From contig DHJC01000023.1 of NCBI GenBank assembly GCA_002404155.1, positions 14,293-73,378 of the forward strand: a stretch of 59,086 nucleotides of DNA, given 5' to 3'. Source of the DNA: Chloroflexi bacterium UBA4730 (GTDB lineage Bacteria > Chloroflexota > Limnocylindria > P2-11E). The stretch's first letter is position 1; each line of letters opens with the position of its first letter. The translations under genes and the position numbers were made by a program. Of this stretch, positions 32,748-41,842 are shown in pieces. The notes under the pieces are model-generated. The model was not told where the DNA came from. It saw only the letters and a list, made by a program, of their open reading frames with translations, and did no database searches.

Positions 32748-35026
32748 ACATCAAGGTCGTCCGCACCAAAGCCGAGATCGAGGGCCGGATCATCGAGGCG
32801 ACCGCGCTCGTCGAGGGCAGGGACCTCGCCCCGTGGGGGACCGACTCCGGGCTGGCGATCGTCGGCAAGGGCCACCCCCGGGTCGACGGGATCGCGCGGG
32901 TCACCGGGCGGGCGCAATACACCCAGGACCTGTACCTCCCCGGGATGCTGCACGTGCGCGTGCTGCGCAGCCCGTATCCGCGCGCGCGGGTGCGGCGCGT
33001 CGACGCCAGCCGGGCGCTCGCGCTTCCTGGCGTGCGCGGCGTGCTGCATCGCTTCAATGCGCCGAAGGCGGCGTTCCGCGGCGAGGAGACGATCTTCCGC
33101 GACGAGGTCCGGTTCGTCGGCGACGAGGTCGCCGCCCTGGCGGCCGACACGGAGGAGACCGCGGCGGACGCGGTGCGGCTCATCGACGTGGACTACGAGC
33201 TCCTGCCATTCGTAGCGGATCTCGAGGAGGCGATGCGCGACGACGCGACGCGCCTGACCGAGAAAGGCAACGTGACCGAGTCCGGCACGTACGAGCGCGG
33301 CGACACCAAGCGCGCGTTCGCCGAGGCCAGCGTGGTCGTCGAAGCGACGTACCGCACCTCGACGCAGCTGCACAACAGCCTCGAGACGCACGGGGCCGTC
33401 GCGCGCTGGGACGGCGACCTGCTCACCGTGTGGGAATCCACGCAGCACGTGTTCGGTGTGCGCGCTGGCCTCCAGGCCGCGCTGAAGATCCCGTACAGCG
33501 ACATCCGCGTTCTCTGCGATTACATGGGGGGCGGCTTCGGCTCGAAGGGCGGAGCGGGGAAGTACACGATCGTGGCCTCGATCTTCGCGCGCCAGCTCGG
33601 CAAGCCGGTGCGGTGCTTCCTCACGCGCGACGAGGAGAACCTCGCCGCCGGGAACCGCTCCGCGACGTACCAGACGGTGAAGATCGCGGCCAAGGGCAAG
33701 CGCATCCACGCGATCGAGCACCTCTCCTGGTCGAACTCGGGTCAGGGCCGCTGGGTCGCGGACCCCACCGGCCCGACGAACGGGCTGTATGACATTCCGC
33801 ACGTGCGCACGCGCTCCTACAAGGTGGTCACAAGCCTCGGCGCGCTCAGCGCGTTCCGCGCGCCGGGCTACGTCGAGGGCACGTTCGCCCTTGATCAGGC
33901 CATCGACGAGCTCGCCGACCGCATCGGCGAGGACCCCCTCGCGCTGCGTCGGCGGCACGCCGCTCTGCAGACCGATCCGGTGACCGGCATGCGCTACTCG
34001 CTGAAGCGGCTCCTCGCCTGCTACGACATCGGCGCCAAGGAGATCGGCTGGCAGCACCGCAAGCCGGAGGGGACCCGCGGTAGCGCACCGCATCGCCGTC
34101 GCGGCTACGGGATGGCGTCACAGCTCTGGGGCGGCAGTGGATTTCCGCCGGCCTACGCGACGGTGCATTTGAATCCCGATGGGACCGCGGTGCTGCGCTG
34201 CGGGACGCAAGACATCGGCACCGGCACGCGCACCGTGCTCGCGCAGCTCGTCGCCGAGGAGCTCGGGCTCGCACTCGGCGACGTGCGCGTCGAGCTCGGC
34301 GACACGAGCAGCCAGTACGCGCCGATCTCGGCCGGCTCGCTCACGGTCTCGTCGGTCGGGCCCGCCGTGCGCCTTGCGGCGAAGGACGCGCGGATGCAGC
34401 TCCTCGACGCGGCATCCGGCCTGCTCGAGGTCGGGGCGACCGAGCTGCGCGTCGAACGCGGCGCGATCGTCAGCACGGGTCGGCGGACCCAGATCGGCGA
34501 GGTGCTCGGCCAGATCGAGAACTACACCGTCATCGGCAAGGGCTCGCGGTTCCCGAATCCCGAGGACATCTCGCTCAAGACCTTCGGCGCGCACTTCGCG
34601 CAGGTCGAGGTCGACGTGCGCACCGGCGAGGTCTTCGTGGAGCACATCGTCGCGGTGCACGACATCGGCCGGGTGATCAACCCGCTGACCGCGGCATCGC
34701 AGGTCGAGGGCGGCGTCATCCAGGGCCTCGGCTTCGTGCTGAGCGAGGAGCGTGTCGTGGACCGGCCGACTGGCCGGGTGCTGAACGGCAATCTCGAGGG
34801 GTACAAAGTGCCGACCATCCGCGATGTGCCGAAGATCACCGTGCGGTTCATCGACGATCCGGATACGAAGGCCAACAATATCGGCGCGAAGGGCCTCGGC
34901 GAGCCGCCGATCATCCCGCTGCCAGCCGCGATCGCGAACGCGGTCGCCAACGCCATCGGCGTGCGCGTGCGGACCGCGCCGATCACCCGTCAGCGCGTGC
35001 TCGAAGCACTCGAGCTACGCCCATGA
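32744..35026 (+). CDS. Molybdenum hydroxylase large (catalytic) subunit
   Basis: 760 aa, ATGA overlap with the small subunit. Xanthine oxidase-family two-domain arrangement: GKGHPRVDGIARVTGRAQY start, MGGGFGSKGG, SAFRAPGYVEG, GTQDIGTGT and the catalytic-Glu loop GAKGLGEPP. Binds molybdopterin cytosine dinucleotide, consistent with the mocA/xdhC genes in the window. Family members hydroxylate heterocycles, CO, aldehydes or aryl-CoA; no residue here lets me choose. The FRAPGY loop argues against a CO dehydrogenase. Confidence 0.9.
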   Translation: MNIKVVRTKAEIEGRIIEATALVEGRDLAPWGTDSGLAIVGKGHPRVDGIARVTGRAQYTQDLYLPGMLHVRVLRSPYPRARVRRVDASRALALPGVRGVLHRFNAPKAAFRGEETIFRDEVRFVGDEVAALAADTEETAADAVRLIDVDYELLPFVADLEEAMRDDATRLTEKGNVTESGTYERGDTKRAFAEASVVVEATYRTSTQLHNSLETHGAVARWDGDLLTVWESTQHVFGVRAGLQAALKIPYSDIRVLCDYMGGGFGSKGGAGKYTIVASIFARQLGKPVRCFLTRDEENLAAGNRSATYQTVKIAAKGKRIHAIEHLSWSNSGQGRWVADPTGPTNGLYDIPHVRTRSYKVVTSLGALSAFRAPGYVEGTFALDQAIDELADRIGEDPLALRRRHAALQTDPVTGMRYSLKRLLACYDIGAKEIGWQHRKPEGTRGSAPHRRRGYGMASQLWGGSGFPPAYATVHLNPDGTAVLRCGTQDIGTGTRTVLAQLVAEELGLALGDVRVELGDTSSQYAPISAGSLTVSSVGPAVRLAAKDARMQLLDAASGLLEVGATELRVERGAIVSTGRRTQIGEVLGQIENYTVIGKGSRFPNPEDISLKTFGAHFAQVEVDVRTGEVFVEHIVAVHDIGRVINPLTAASQVEGGVIQGLGFVLSEERVVDRPTGRVLNGNLEGYKVPTIRDVPKITVRFIDDPDTKANNIGAKGLGEPPIIPLPAAIANAVANAIGVRVRTAPITRQRVLEALELRP

Positions 35027-35991
35027 AGCCGTTCGCGTATGCGCGTCCTCGTGCGGTGACCGAGGCGCTCAAGCTTGCGCGCGGCGGAGCGACGGTGATG
35101 GCCGGCGGTACGGACCTGCTCGGCCTCATGAAGGACGGGATCGCCGCGCCGGAGCGGATCGTCGACATCCGCTCGCTCGAGCCGCTGCGCGGCTGGGCTC
35201 GCGCGAAGGGCAAGGGGCTCCGGATCGGAGCGCTGGTCTCGCTCGTCGACCTTGAGACGTCCGCGGAGCTCGCGAGGACGATGCCGATCATCGGCGAGGC
35301 CCTGCGGCCGGCCGCAACGGCGCAGCTCCGCACGATGGGAACGGTCGGCGGCAATCTGCTCCAGCGGAACCGTTGCTGGTATTTCCGCGACGAGGCGTAC
35401 CCCTGCTGGCTCAAGGGTGGCGTGCGCTGTTTCGCCATCGAAGGGGACAACCGCCTTCACGCGATCGTCGGCGCCGAGGAATGCGTCGCGGTCGCGCCGT
35501 CGGATCTCGCGCCCGCCCTCATCGCCTACGACGCGACGGTGTCGCTGACCGGATCGCGCGGCACGCGGACCATGCCGCTCGTTGACCTGTTCGTGACACC
35601 GCACGGCCGGGTGCGGCGCGAGCACGCCATCACGTCCGACGAGCTGATCATCGAGGTCCGCGTCCCGGAGAACGCGCTCACCCGCCGCGGCGCCTTCGAG
35701 AAAGCGATGGAGCGCAAAACGTGGAGCTTCGCGCTCGTCTCGGTCGCGGTCTCGGCCAAGCTGATCGGCGGCGTCGTCCGGGATGCGCGCATCGTGCTCG
35801 GCGGCGTTGCACCGGTGCCGTGGCGCGCGCGCGACGCGGAGAAGCTGCTCGAGGGCCAGGTACTCGACGACGCGGCGTGCCAGGCTGCCGCGGACGCCGC
35901 GCTCGAGCGCGCGGAGCCGCTGAAGGACAACGGCTACAAGGTCCCCCTCGCTCGCGAGCTCGTGCGCCGAACGCTGCGCCGACTGGCATGA
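35023..35991 (+). CDS. Molybdenum hydroxylase FAD subunit with four extra cysteines
   Basis: 322 aa. FAD motifs VMAGGTDLLG (25-34) and TMGTVGGNLLQ (104-114). Directly after lies RCWYFRD with Cys118, then Cys128, Cys136 and Cys154, a C-x9-C-x7-C-x17-C set. HcrB of 4-hydroxybenzoyl-CoA reductase carries a [4Fe-4S] at the same place but with different spacing; a cluster here is possible, not shown. ATGA overlaps at both ends. Confidence 0.85.
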   Translation: MKPFAYARPRAVTEALKLARGGATVMAGGTDLLGLMKDGIAAPERIVDIRSLEPLRGWARAKGKGLRIGALVSLVDLETSAELARTMPIIGEALRPAATAQLRTMGTVGGNLLQRNRCWYFRDEAYPCWLKGGVRCFAIEGDNRLHAIVGAEECVAVAPSDLAPALIAYDATVSLTGSRGTRTMPLVDLFVTPHGRVRREHAITSDELIIEVRVPENALTRRGAFEKAMERKTWSFALVSVAVSAKLIGGVVRDARIVLGGVAPVPWRARDAEKLLEGQVLDDAACQAAADAALERAEPLKDNGYKVPLARELVRRTLRRLA

Positions 35992-36812
35992 ATCGCGACC
36001 CGGAGCTCGTCCGGCTCGAGCTCGACAATCAGATCGCCGGCGGCCGGGCGTTCGTCGCGGCTGGCCCGGAGATCTCGGCGCGATACGGCACCGCCTTCGA
36101 CACGGTCGCCGGGCTCGCGACCCCCACGTGCGCGGCCTGGGACTACCCGCTGTTCAACCGAGTCATCGGCGCGGGGGTCCTCCGGCCGCTCGACGAGCGC
36201 GGGATCGACGCCGTCGTCCGTCACTTCACGGCGAAGGGCCGCGCGCCGTGCGTCGAGGTCTACCCCGGGATCACGTCTCCGGAGCTTCTTTCCGCGCTCG
36301 GCCGCGCGGGCTTCACCGACTCCGGTCACGGGTTCGAGTCGCACGTGCTCGAGACCGATCGCGCGATCGACCTCGCGCTCCCAGGCATCGCCGTCCGCAA
36401 CGTCGCGCCCGCCGAGCGCACGCACTTCGGCGAGCTGGTCCGCGACGGGTTCGACATGAGCGGTGATGGCGTGCTCGGACCGTTCTTCGTCGATCTGACC
36501 GTCGCGTCGCTCACGCACCTCGGCGGCGACGGCGCGGCGTTCATCGCCTCGGCCGACGGTGAGGATGCGGGCAGCGGCCAGCTCGTCCTCACCACTCGCG
36601 TCGCCGGCTGCTATTCCGGCAGCGTGCTCGAGAAGTTCCGCGGCCGGGGCATCCAGAAGGCGCTGATCGCGGCTCGGGTCGGAGAAGGCCTCGCCCGGGG
36701 CAGGCGCGTCTTCATCTCGCAGACCGATCCAGATTCGGCGAGCGGCCACAACCTGCACGACCTCGGCTTTCGCCCGCTCTACCGCGCGACCTGGTTCACC
36801 CGCCCGGCGTGA
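35988..36812 (+). CDS. GNAT family acetyltransferase (two-domain)
   Basis: 274 aa. C-terminal GNAT domain with VLEKFRGRGIQKALIAARV (acetyl-CoA loop) and SASGHNLHDLGFRPLY; the N-terminal half looks like a degenerate second GNAT domain. Similar in layout to the next gene, with which it overlaps by GTGA, suggesting tandem duplication. The substrate is unknown. Confidence 0.8.
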   Translation: MNRDPELVRLELDNQIAGGRAFVAAGPEISARYGTAFDTVAGLATPTCAAWDYPLFNRVIGAGVLRPLDERGIDAVVRHFTAKGRAPCVEVYPGITSPELLSALGRAGFTDSGHGFESHVLETDRAIDLALPGIAVRNVAPAERTHFGELVRDGFDMSGDGVLGPFFVDLTVASLTHLGGDGAAFIASADGEDAGSGQLVLTTRVAGCYSGSVLEKFRGRGIQKALIAARVGEGLARGRRVFISQTDPDSASGHNLHDLGFRPLYRATWFTRPA

Positions 36813-37615
36813 CCGCCATCGCACGTGCCGTGACCGAGAACTTCGTCGTTGCCCAGCGTCTCTGGACGCAGAGCGACCCCATCCTCGCGCGGCGCTACGG
36901 TCTCGCCAACGCGACACGTCGCGGGGTGGTCTGCTTCAGCGCCGCGTCGTTCCCGGAGCCGTTCGGTGATCTCGCCGTCGGGTTCGGTGTGCGTCGACCG
37001 CCGACGCGCGGCGTGCTCGACGTGGTCCTCGCGCGGTACGCGGAGCTGCAGCTGACGCCTCGCATCGCGCTGCTCGGCCGCCTCGCGTCGCGTGCGGCGG
37101 CGCGGCGGCTGCGCGACGCGGGCCTACGCGAAGCCGAGCCGCAGCACCACGTGTTCGTGCGCCCTGGCCGCGCGGCGCCGCGCGTGATCCTCGAGCCGCA
37201 CGTCGCGATCGAGCGCGTCGCCGCACGTGAGTCGGCGCCGCTCGCGTTCCTGGCGCAGTCGGGTTTCGGCGGAGGCGGTCCGATCGTGGAGTACTTCACC
37301 CGCACGCGCGTCGCGATGCTCCGCGATCATCCTCGCACGGCCGTCGCCGTGCGAGCGACGCGCGACCGCGAGCCGGCCGGGAGCGGGATCGTCATCGTGA
37401 CGTCGGGCGCGGCGAGCCTGTGGTCGGGCAGCGTGCTCCCGGCGCATCGCGGCCACGGCATCCAACGCGCGCTCATCGCCGAGCGAGTCCGCATCGCCAT
37501 CGCGCGCGGCTCGCGCGCCTGTTTCTCGCTCGCCGAGCCCGGCGGCCGCTCCGCACGCAACCTGCGCGCGGTGGGGTTCCGCGACCTGGGGCCGCTGCGC
37601 GTGTTCACCACGTGA
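36809..37615 (+). CDS. GNAT family acetyltransferase (two-domain), paralogue of upstream gene
   Basis: 268 aa from GTG 36809. SVLPAHRGHGIQRALIAERV and GGRSARNLRAVGFRDLG mirror the upstream protein, as do the N-terminal SDPILARRYG and AALGRL-type segments. The two may work as a pair. Rich in Arg and Ala, in keeping with the GC content. Confidence 0.78.
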   Translation: MTAIARAVTENFVVAQRLWTQSDPILARRYGLANATRRGVVCFSAASFPEPFGDLAVGFGVRRPPTRGVLDVVLARYAELQLTPRIALLGRLASRAAARRLRDAGLREAEPQHHVFVRPGRAAPRVILEPHVAIERVAARESAPLAFLAQSGFGGGGPIVEYFTRTRVAMLRDHPRTAVAVRATRDREPAGSGIVIVTSGAASLWSGSVLPAHRGHGIQRALIAERVRIAIARGSRACFSLAEPGGRSARNLRAVGFRDLGPLRVFTT

Positions 37616-38787
37616 ACGAGCTCTCCGGCACCGAGGCCCGCATGCTCGCGCTCCACGCCCAGGGCTTCGTCGGCGCGCCGGACGACGACGTGCGCGCGAT
37701 GCTGCAGCGCGTCGGCGCGGTGCAGCTCGACACGATCTCCGTGCTCGCGCGCTCGCACGAGCTCGTCGCCTACGCGCGCCTCGGCCCAATCGGACGGGCC
37801 GCGATCGAGGAGACCTACTGGGGCCGGCCGGCGCGCGCGTTCGAGGCACTCGCCCATGCGATGTGCATCCTCCCCATCGAGCTCTGGCCGCACTTCGCCG
37901 CCCGCCGCCGGCGGAGCGCCCGCGGGGTCCATCCGCGCCGGCCGCCGGAGGACCGCGCGATGCGGGAAGTGCTCGCCGAGCTGGAGGCCCGCGGCCCGCT
38001 CACCGCGACGGACCTCGGTGGCTCGCGAAGCAAGGCCCCGCGACCGGAGAACGTGTGGTGGCACTGGTCGGCGGAGAAGATCGCACTCGAGCGGCTTCTG
38101 GCGATCGGCACGGTCGTGTGCGTCGACCGCCGGGCGTGGAAGCGGGTATACGACCTCACCGAGCGCGCGGTGCCCGCGCGGCTGCGCGAGAGGAACGAGG
38201 ACGACGCCACGTGTCACGCCACGCTCGTCGGCCTCGCGGCCGACCGGCTCGGCGTCGGGACGCTCGCGGATCTGCGCGGCTACTTCGGCGGGATGAGCCT
38301 GCCCGAGGCCCAAGCCGCGATCGAACGTGCTGGTCTCACACCCGTCCGGGTCGTGGGGTGGGAAGGCAAGGCGTGGGCCTCCCGGCGTGCCCTGAGGGCG
38401 CTATCCAACGGCGCGGTACGCGGAGCGAACCGGACGACGCTGCTGTCGCCCTTCGATTCGCTGATCTGGGACCGGCAGCGCACCGCGCGCATCTTCGAGT
38501 TCACGCACAAGTTCGAGGCGTACGTCCCCGCGCCCGATCGCGTGCACGGCTACTTCGTGATGCCCGTGCTGGCGGGCGGCAAGCTCGTCGGCCGCGTCGA
38601 TCCGGGCCGGACCGGGACGACGCTCGTCGCGAAGCGCGTGAGCGGCGAGCCCGCCGCCGCGAAGCAGATCGCCCGCGCGCTCGTCGAGGCGGCGCGCTGG
38701 GTCGGCTGCGACGACGTGACGGTGACGGAAGCGCGGCCCGCTCCGTTCAAGGCGGCGCTCCGCACGGCGCTCACAGCCCAGCGGTGA
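37612..38787 (+). CDS. AlkZ-like winged-helix DNA glycosylase (YcaQ/HTH_42 family)
   Basis: 391 aa from GTG 37612. VGAVQLDTISVLARSHELVAYARLG holds the Q-x-D catalytic motif of the YcaQ branch (QLD); LLSPFDSLIWDRQRTARIFEF and GYFVMPVLAGGKLVGRVDP are family hallmarks. YcaQ-type enzymes unhook DNA interstrand crosslinks and alkylated bases. Its presence in the Mo-hydroxylase/GNAT operon could point to detoxification of a DNA-reactive aromatic, but this is inference. Confidence 0.85.
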   Translation: MNELSGTEARMLALHAQGFVGAPDDDVRAMLQRVGAVQLDTISVLARSHELVAYARLGPIGRAAIEETYWGRPARAFEALAHAMCILPIELWPHFAARRRRSARGVHPRRPPEDRAMREVLAELEARGPLTATDLGGSRSKAPRPENVWWHWSAEKIALERLLAIGTVVCVDRRAWKRVYDLTERAVPARLRERNEDDATCHATLVGLAADRLGVGTLADLRGYFGGMSLPEAQAAIERAGLTPVRVVGWEGKAWASRRALRALSNGAVRGANRTTLLSPFDSLIWDRQRTARIFEFTHKFEAYVPAPDRVHGYFVMPVLAGGKLVGRVDPGRTGTTLVAKRVSGEPAAAKQIARALVEAARWVGCDDVTVTEARPAPFKAALRTALTAQR

Positions 38788-39644
38788 CCGCGTTCGCCCT
38801 CGCGCTCGTCCTCGCGTCGGCGGTCGCGCACGCGACGTGGAATCTCTTCGCGAAGCGCGCGGGCGGCGGCGTGCCGTTCCTCTGGCTTGCGCTCACGCTC
38901 GGGATCCCGCTCTACGCGCCGATCGCGATCGCCGTCCTGATCATCAGCGGCGCGCGGATCGGTCCCCTTGAGATCCTCTGGATGTTCGTGAGCGCCGCGC
39001 TGAACGTGGCGTACTTCATCTTCCTGCAGCGCGGCTATCGCGCGGGCGATCTCTCGATCGTCTACCCGCTCGCTCGCGGCACCGGCCCGGTGCTCGCCAC
39101 GATCGCGGCGATCCTCATCTTCGGTGAGCGGCCGACGCCGCTCGCGATGGCCGGCGCCGTCTCGATCGCGATCGGCGTGTTTGTGCTCACCGGCGACCCG
39201 CGCAAGCTCCGGCAGCGCGGCGTCGGCGCCGCGGTCGGATACGCGCTCCTCACGGGCGTGACGATCGCGATGTACACGCTCTGGGACAAGCGCGGCGTGA
39301 GCGCCCTGCTCATCCCGCCGGTCCTCTACGAGTGGGGCTCGAACATCGGGCGGTCGCTCATCCTCGCGCCGCTCGCGCTGCCCCGGTGGCCCGAGGTGCA
39401 GGCCGAGTGGGCCGCGAACAAGATCGCGGCGCTCGTCGTGGCGTCGCTCTCACCGCTCGCGTACATGCTCGTGCTCACCGCGCTCGCGATCAGCCCGGTC
39501 AGCTACGTCGCCCCGGCGCGGGAGATCGGGATCCTCTTCGGCGTGCTCATCGGCGCGCGCACGCTCGCCGAGGCCGACATCGGAAGGAGATCGATCGCGG
39601 CGACCCTGATGGTGGGGGGCGTCATCGCGCTCGCGCTCGGCTAG
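38784..39644 (+). CDS. EamA/DMT family transporter
   Basis: 286 aa from GTG 38784. Ten hydrophobic helices in two EamA repeats (AHATWNLFAKRAGG; YTLWDKRGVSALLIPP), resembling the PhnA/YdcZ-like subgroup of drug/metabolite transporters. Last gene of the operon; its stop overlaps the convergent ogt stop. Export of an operon product is plausible. Confidence 0.85.
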   Translation: MTAFALALVLASAVAHATWNLFAKRAGGGVPFLWLALTLGIPLYAPIAIAVLIISGARIGPLEILWMFVSAALNVAYFIFLQRGYRAGDLSIVYPLARGTGPVLATIAAILIFGERPTPLAMAGAVSIAIGVFVLTGDPRKLRQRGVGAAVGYALLTGVTIAMYTLWDKRGVSALLIPPVLYEWGSNIGRSLILAPLALPRWPEVQAEWAANKIAALVVASLSPLAYMLVLTALAISPVSYVAPAREIGILFGVLIGARTLAEADIGRRSIAATLMVGGVIALALG

Positions 39645-40231
39645 TGCCGCCGAGGTCGAAACAGGTCGGCGCCTTCGATCGCGAGCAGCCGGCGCTTCAC
39701 GTCGAGCCCACCGGCGTAGCCGACGAGCGATCCATTCGAGCCGACGACCCGGTGGCACGGCACGACGATCGGGATCGGGTTCTGATTCAGCGCTCCGCCG
39801 GCCGCGCGCGAGGCCTTCGCGTTGCCCGCGCGCTTCGCGACGGCGCCGTACGTGCTCACCGCGCCGAATGGGATCTTCGCCGTTGCCGCAAGGACCTTCG
39901 TCTGGAAGGGCGTGAGGCCCGAGAGGTCGACATCGACGTCGAACTCGCGCCGCTTGCCGTTGAAGTACTGGTCGAGCTCCCGCGCGAGGACGCTCGACCG
40001 GCGGTGGTCCGGCACGACGCCGGGCCCGTATACGCGCACGAGGCGCCGCAGCTCGCGGTCGGACGGCTCGTCGCCGTAGTGGATGGTCGTCACGCCCTTC
40101 GGTCCGATCGCGACCCACAGCGGTCCGAGCGGCGACTCGAGCACGTCGTACCCGACCGTCGCGAGCCCTTCGCGCTTCGCTCGCGCGAGCAGCCGCTCGC
40201 GGGCTTCGCCGATCACCATGTCCATCGTCAT
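39641..40231 (-). CDS. ogt: Methylated-DNA-[protein]-cysteine S-methyltransferase
   Basis: 196 aa. PIVVPCHRVVGSNGSLVGYAGG contains the methyl-accepting cysteine in PCHRV and the DNA-binding FGAVSTYGAVAKRAG helix. It removes O6-alkylguanine lesions irreversibly. It starts two bases after the stop of the sigma factor gene, so both are probably one transcript. Confidence 0.93.
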   Translation of the reverse strand: MTMDMVIGEARERLLARAKREGLATVGYDVLESPLGPLWVAIGPKGVTTIHYGDEPSDRELRRLVRVYGPGVVPDHRRSSVLARELDQYFNGKRREFDVDVDLSGLTPFQTKVLAATAKIPFGAVSTYGAVAKRAGNAKASRAAGGALNQNPIPIVVPCHRVVGSNGSLVGYAGGLDVKRRLLAIEGADLFRPRRH

Positions 40232-40233
40232 CT

Positions 40234-40701
40234 CTAGGCCACCGCCGCTTTCAGTTTCTTCAACGCTTCGCTCACTCGCGCGCGGGCGGCCTCCTCGCTG
40301 CAGTCGAGCGCCGCCGCGATCTCCAGGTACGGGAGCCCTTGAACCTTGCGCAGCACGAACGCGGCCCGCTGCCCCGCGGGCAGCGTCTCGATCGCTCCCG
40401 CGAGATCCGCGAGCGTGACGTCGTCGCGCTCGGGCGCCGCGATGGCGAGGTCGTCGACGTTCGCGACGATCCGCTTCGCGCGCCGCTCGCGATCGATCGC
40501 GCGGTTCGTGGCGATCTTGTACAGCCACGCGCGCTCGTTGCCCTGCCGCGGCGGAGGCCACGCTCGGAACGCCGCGAGGAACGTGTCCTGGTAGAGATCC
40601 TCCGCATCGGCGCGCTGGCCGGACAGCCGAAGGGCGTACGCGAACAACTCGCGCTCGTGGCGCTCGAGGAGCTGGCCAAAGGTCAGTGCATCGGTATCCA
40701 C
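40234..40701 (-). CDS. RNA polymerase ECF sigma factor
   Basis: 155 aa from GTG 40701. Region 2: LFAYALRLSGQRADAEDLYQDTF and AWLYKIATNRAID; region 4: LPAGQRAAFVLRKVQGLPYLEIAAAL. No anti-sigma gene follows; instead it is directly before ogt. It may belong to the long minus-strand operon ending with xdhC 22 bases upstream. Confidence 0.9.
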   Translation of the reverse strand: MDTDALTFGQLLERHERELFAYALRLSGQRADAEDLYQDTFLAAFRAWPPPRQGNERAWLYKIATNRAIDRERRAKRIVANVDDLAIAAPERDDVTLADLAGAIETLPAGQRAAFVLRKVQGLPYLEIAAALDCSEEAARARVSEALKKLKAAVA

Positions 40702-40723
40702 GCTCGTAGATGGAACGCTGGAC

Positions 40724-41842
40724 CTACCTCGGACGTGAGACGGCCCGCTCGTACAGGTCGTCGCCGAGGCGCAGGGGCCGCCCCGATCCGCCGTACCGCT
40801 CCATCGAGAGCTCGGCGAGAACCGAGAGAGCGATCTCCGCGGGTGTCCGTCCACCGAGGTCGAGGCCCACGGGGGCGTGCACGGAGCGGATGCGGTCCTC
40901 GGGAAGCCCTTCCTCGCGGAGCATCCGCTCGATCAAGATGGTCTTGCGCTTGCTGCCCAGAAGGCCGATGTAGCGCGCGCGGGTCTGGATCGCCGCGCGC
41001 AGGCACTGCGCGTCGAGCTTGTGCCCGCGCGTCGCGACCACGATGAACGCGTTCCAGCCGATCGAGAGGCTGCCGAGGGCCTCGACCATGTCCGCGCGCA
41101 CGACCTCGACGCGCTCGGGGAAGCGCTCCTGCGACGCGAACTCCGGCCGGTCGTCGATCACCGTGACCTGGTAGTCGAGCCCGTGCGCGAGCTTCGCGAG
41201 CGCGAGCCCGACATGACCCGCGCCGACGACGACGAGATGCGGCTTCGCGACGATCGGCTCCACCAGCAGCTCCCGCTCATCATCGAGCGGCGCGGTTCGC
41301 GCGGTCCCGGCCCGCAGCGTCTCGGCCGCGATCGTCCGGGCGCGTTCGTCAAGCGTCGCGTCGCCGAGCGTGCCGCCCGACGCGCCGCTCTGCTCGACGT
41401 ACAGCCGGCCCGCGGGGACCACGTCGCGGCCTCTCTTGAGGAGCAGCGTGGCAAGGGCGATCGGCGTCCCGGTCGATGACGCCGCGAGCACGTCGGCGAG
41501 CAGCTCGCGGCCGCCCACGGTGAGCGCACCCGCACCGGGCTCGATGTGGATCCACATGGTTCCTCCGCACACGAGGCCGGTGTCCCAGGCGAGCTCCTCG
41601 GTGAGCTCGTACTCGCGGAGCGACGACGAGCCGCCCTCGTCGAGGATGCGCTTCGCCTCCGCGAACGCGTCGCCCTCGACGCAGCCGCCGCCGAGCGTTC
41701 CGTACGTGCGGCCGAGGTCGTCCACGAGCATCTTCGCGCCGACCACCTGTGGGGTGCTGCCAACGGTGCGCACGACGGTCGCGACCGCGAACGGCCGGTC
41801 CTCGCGCTCGAGCTCCGCCATGCGCGCGTACAGCTCTCTCAT
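40724..41842 (-). CDS. xdhC: XdhC family protein (molybdenum hydroxylase maturation)
   Basis: 372 aa. N-terminal FAVATVVRTVGSTPQVVGAKML and GGGCVEGDAF, C-terminal Rossmann VVVGAGHVGLALAKLA and YIGLLGSKRK. XdhC binds molybdenum cofactor and assists sulfuration and insertion into xanthine oxidase-family enzymes. ATGA overlap with mocA; serves hcrABC and probably the other Mo hydroxylase. Confidence 0.92.
   Translation of the reverse strand: MRELYARMAELEREDRPFAVATVVRTVGSTPQVVGAKMLVDDLGRTYGTLGGGCVEGDAFAEAKRILDEGGSSSLREYELTEELAWDTGLVCGGTMWIHIEPGAGALTVGGRELLADVLAASSTGTPIALATLLLKRGRDVVPAGRLYVEQSGASGGTLGDATLDERARTIAAETLRAGTARTAPLDDERELLVEPIVAKPHLVVVGAGHVGLALAKLAHGLDYQVTVIDDRPEFASQERFPERVEVVRADMVEALGSLSIGWNAFIVVATRGHKLDAQCLRAAIQTRARYIGLLGSKRKTILIERMLREEGLPEDRIRSVHAPVGLDLGGRTPAEIALSVLAELSMERYGGSGRPLRLGDDLYERAVSRPR

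Noticed and set aside
32744..35026. Calling the first Mo hydroxylase a CO dehydrogenase or xanthine dehydrogenase
   Set aside because: The active-site loop lacks the CO dehydrogenase Ser-Cys motif, and the FAD subunit's Cys insert does not fit xanthine dehydrogenase; substrate left open.
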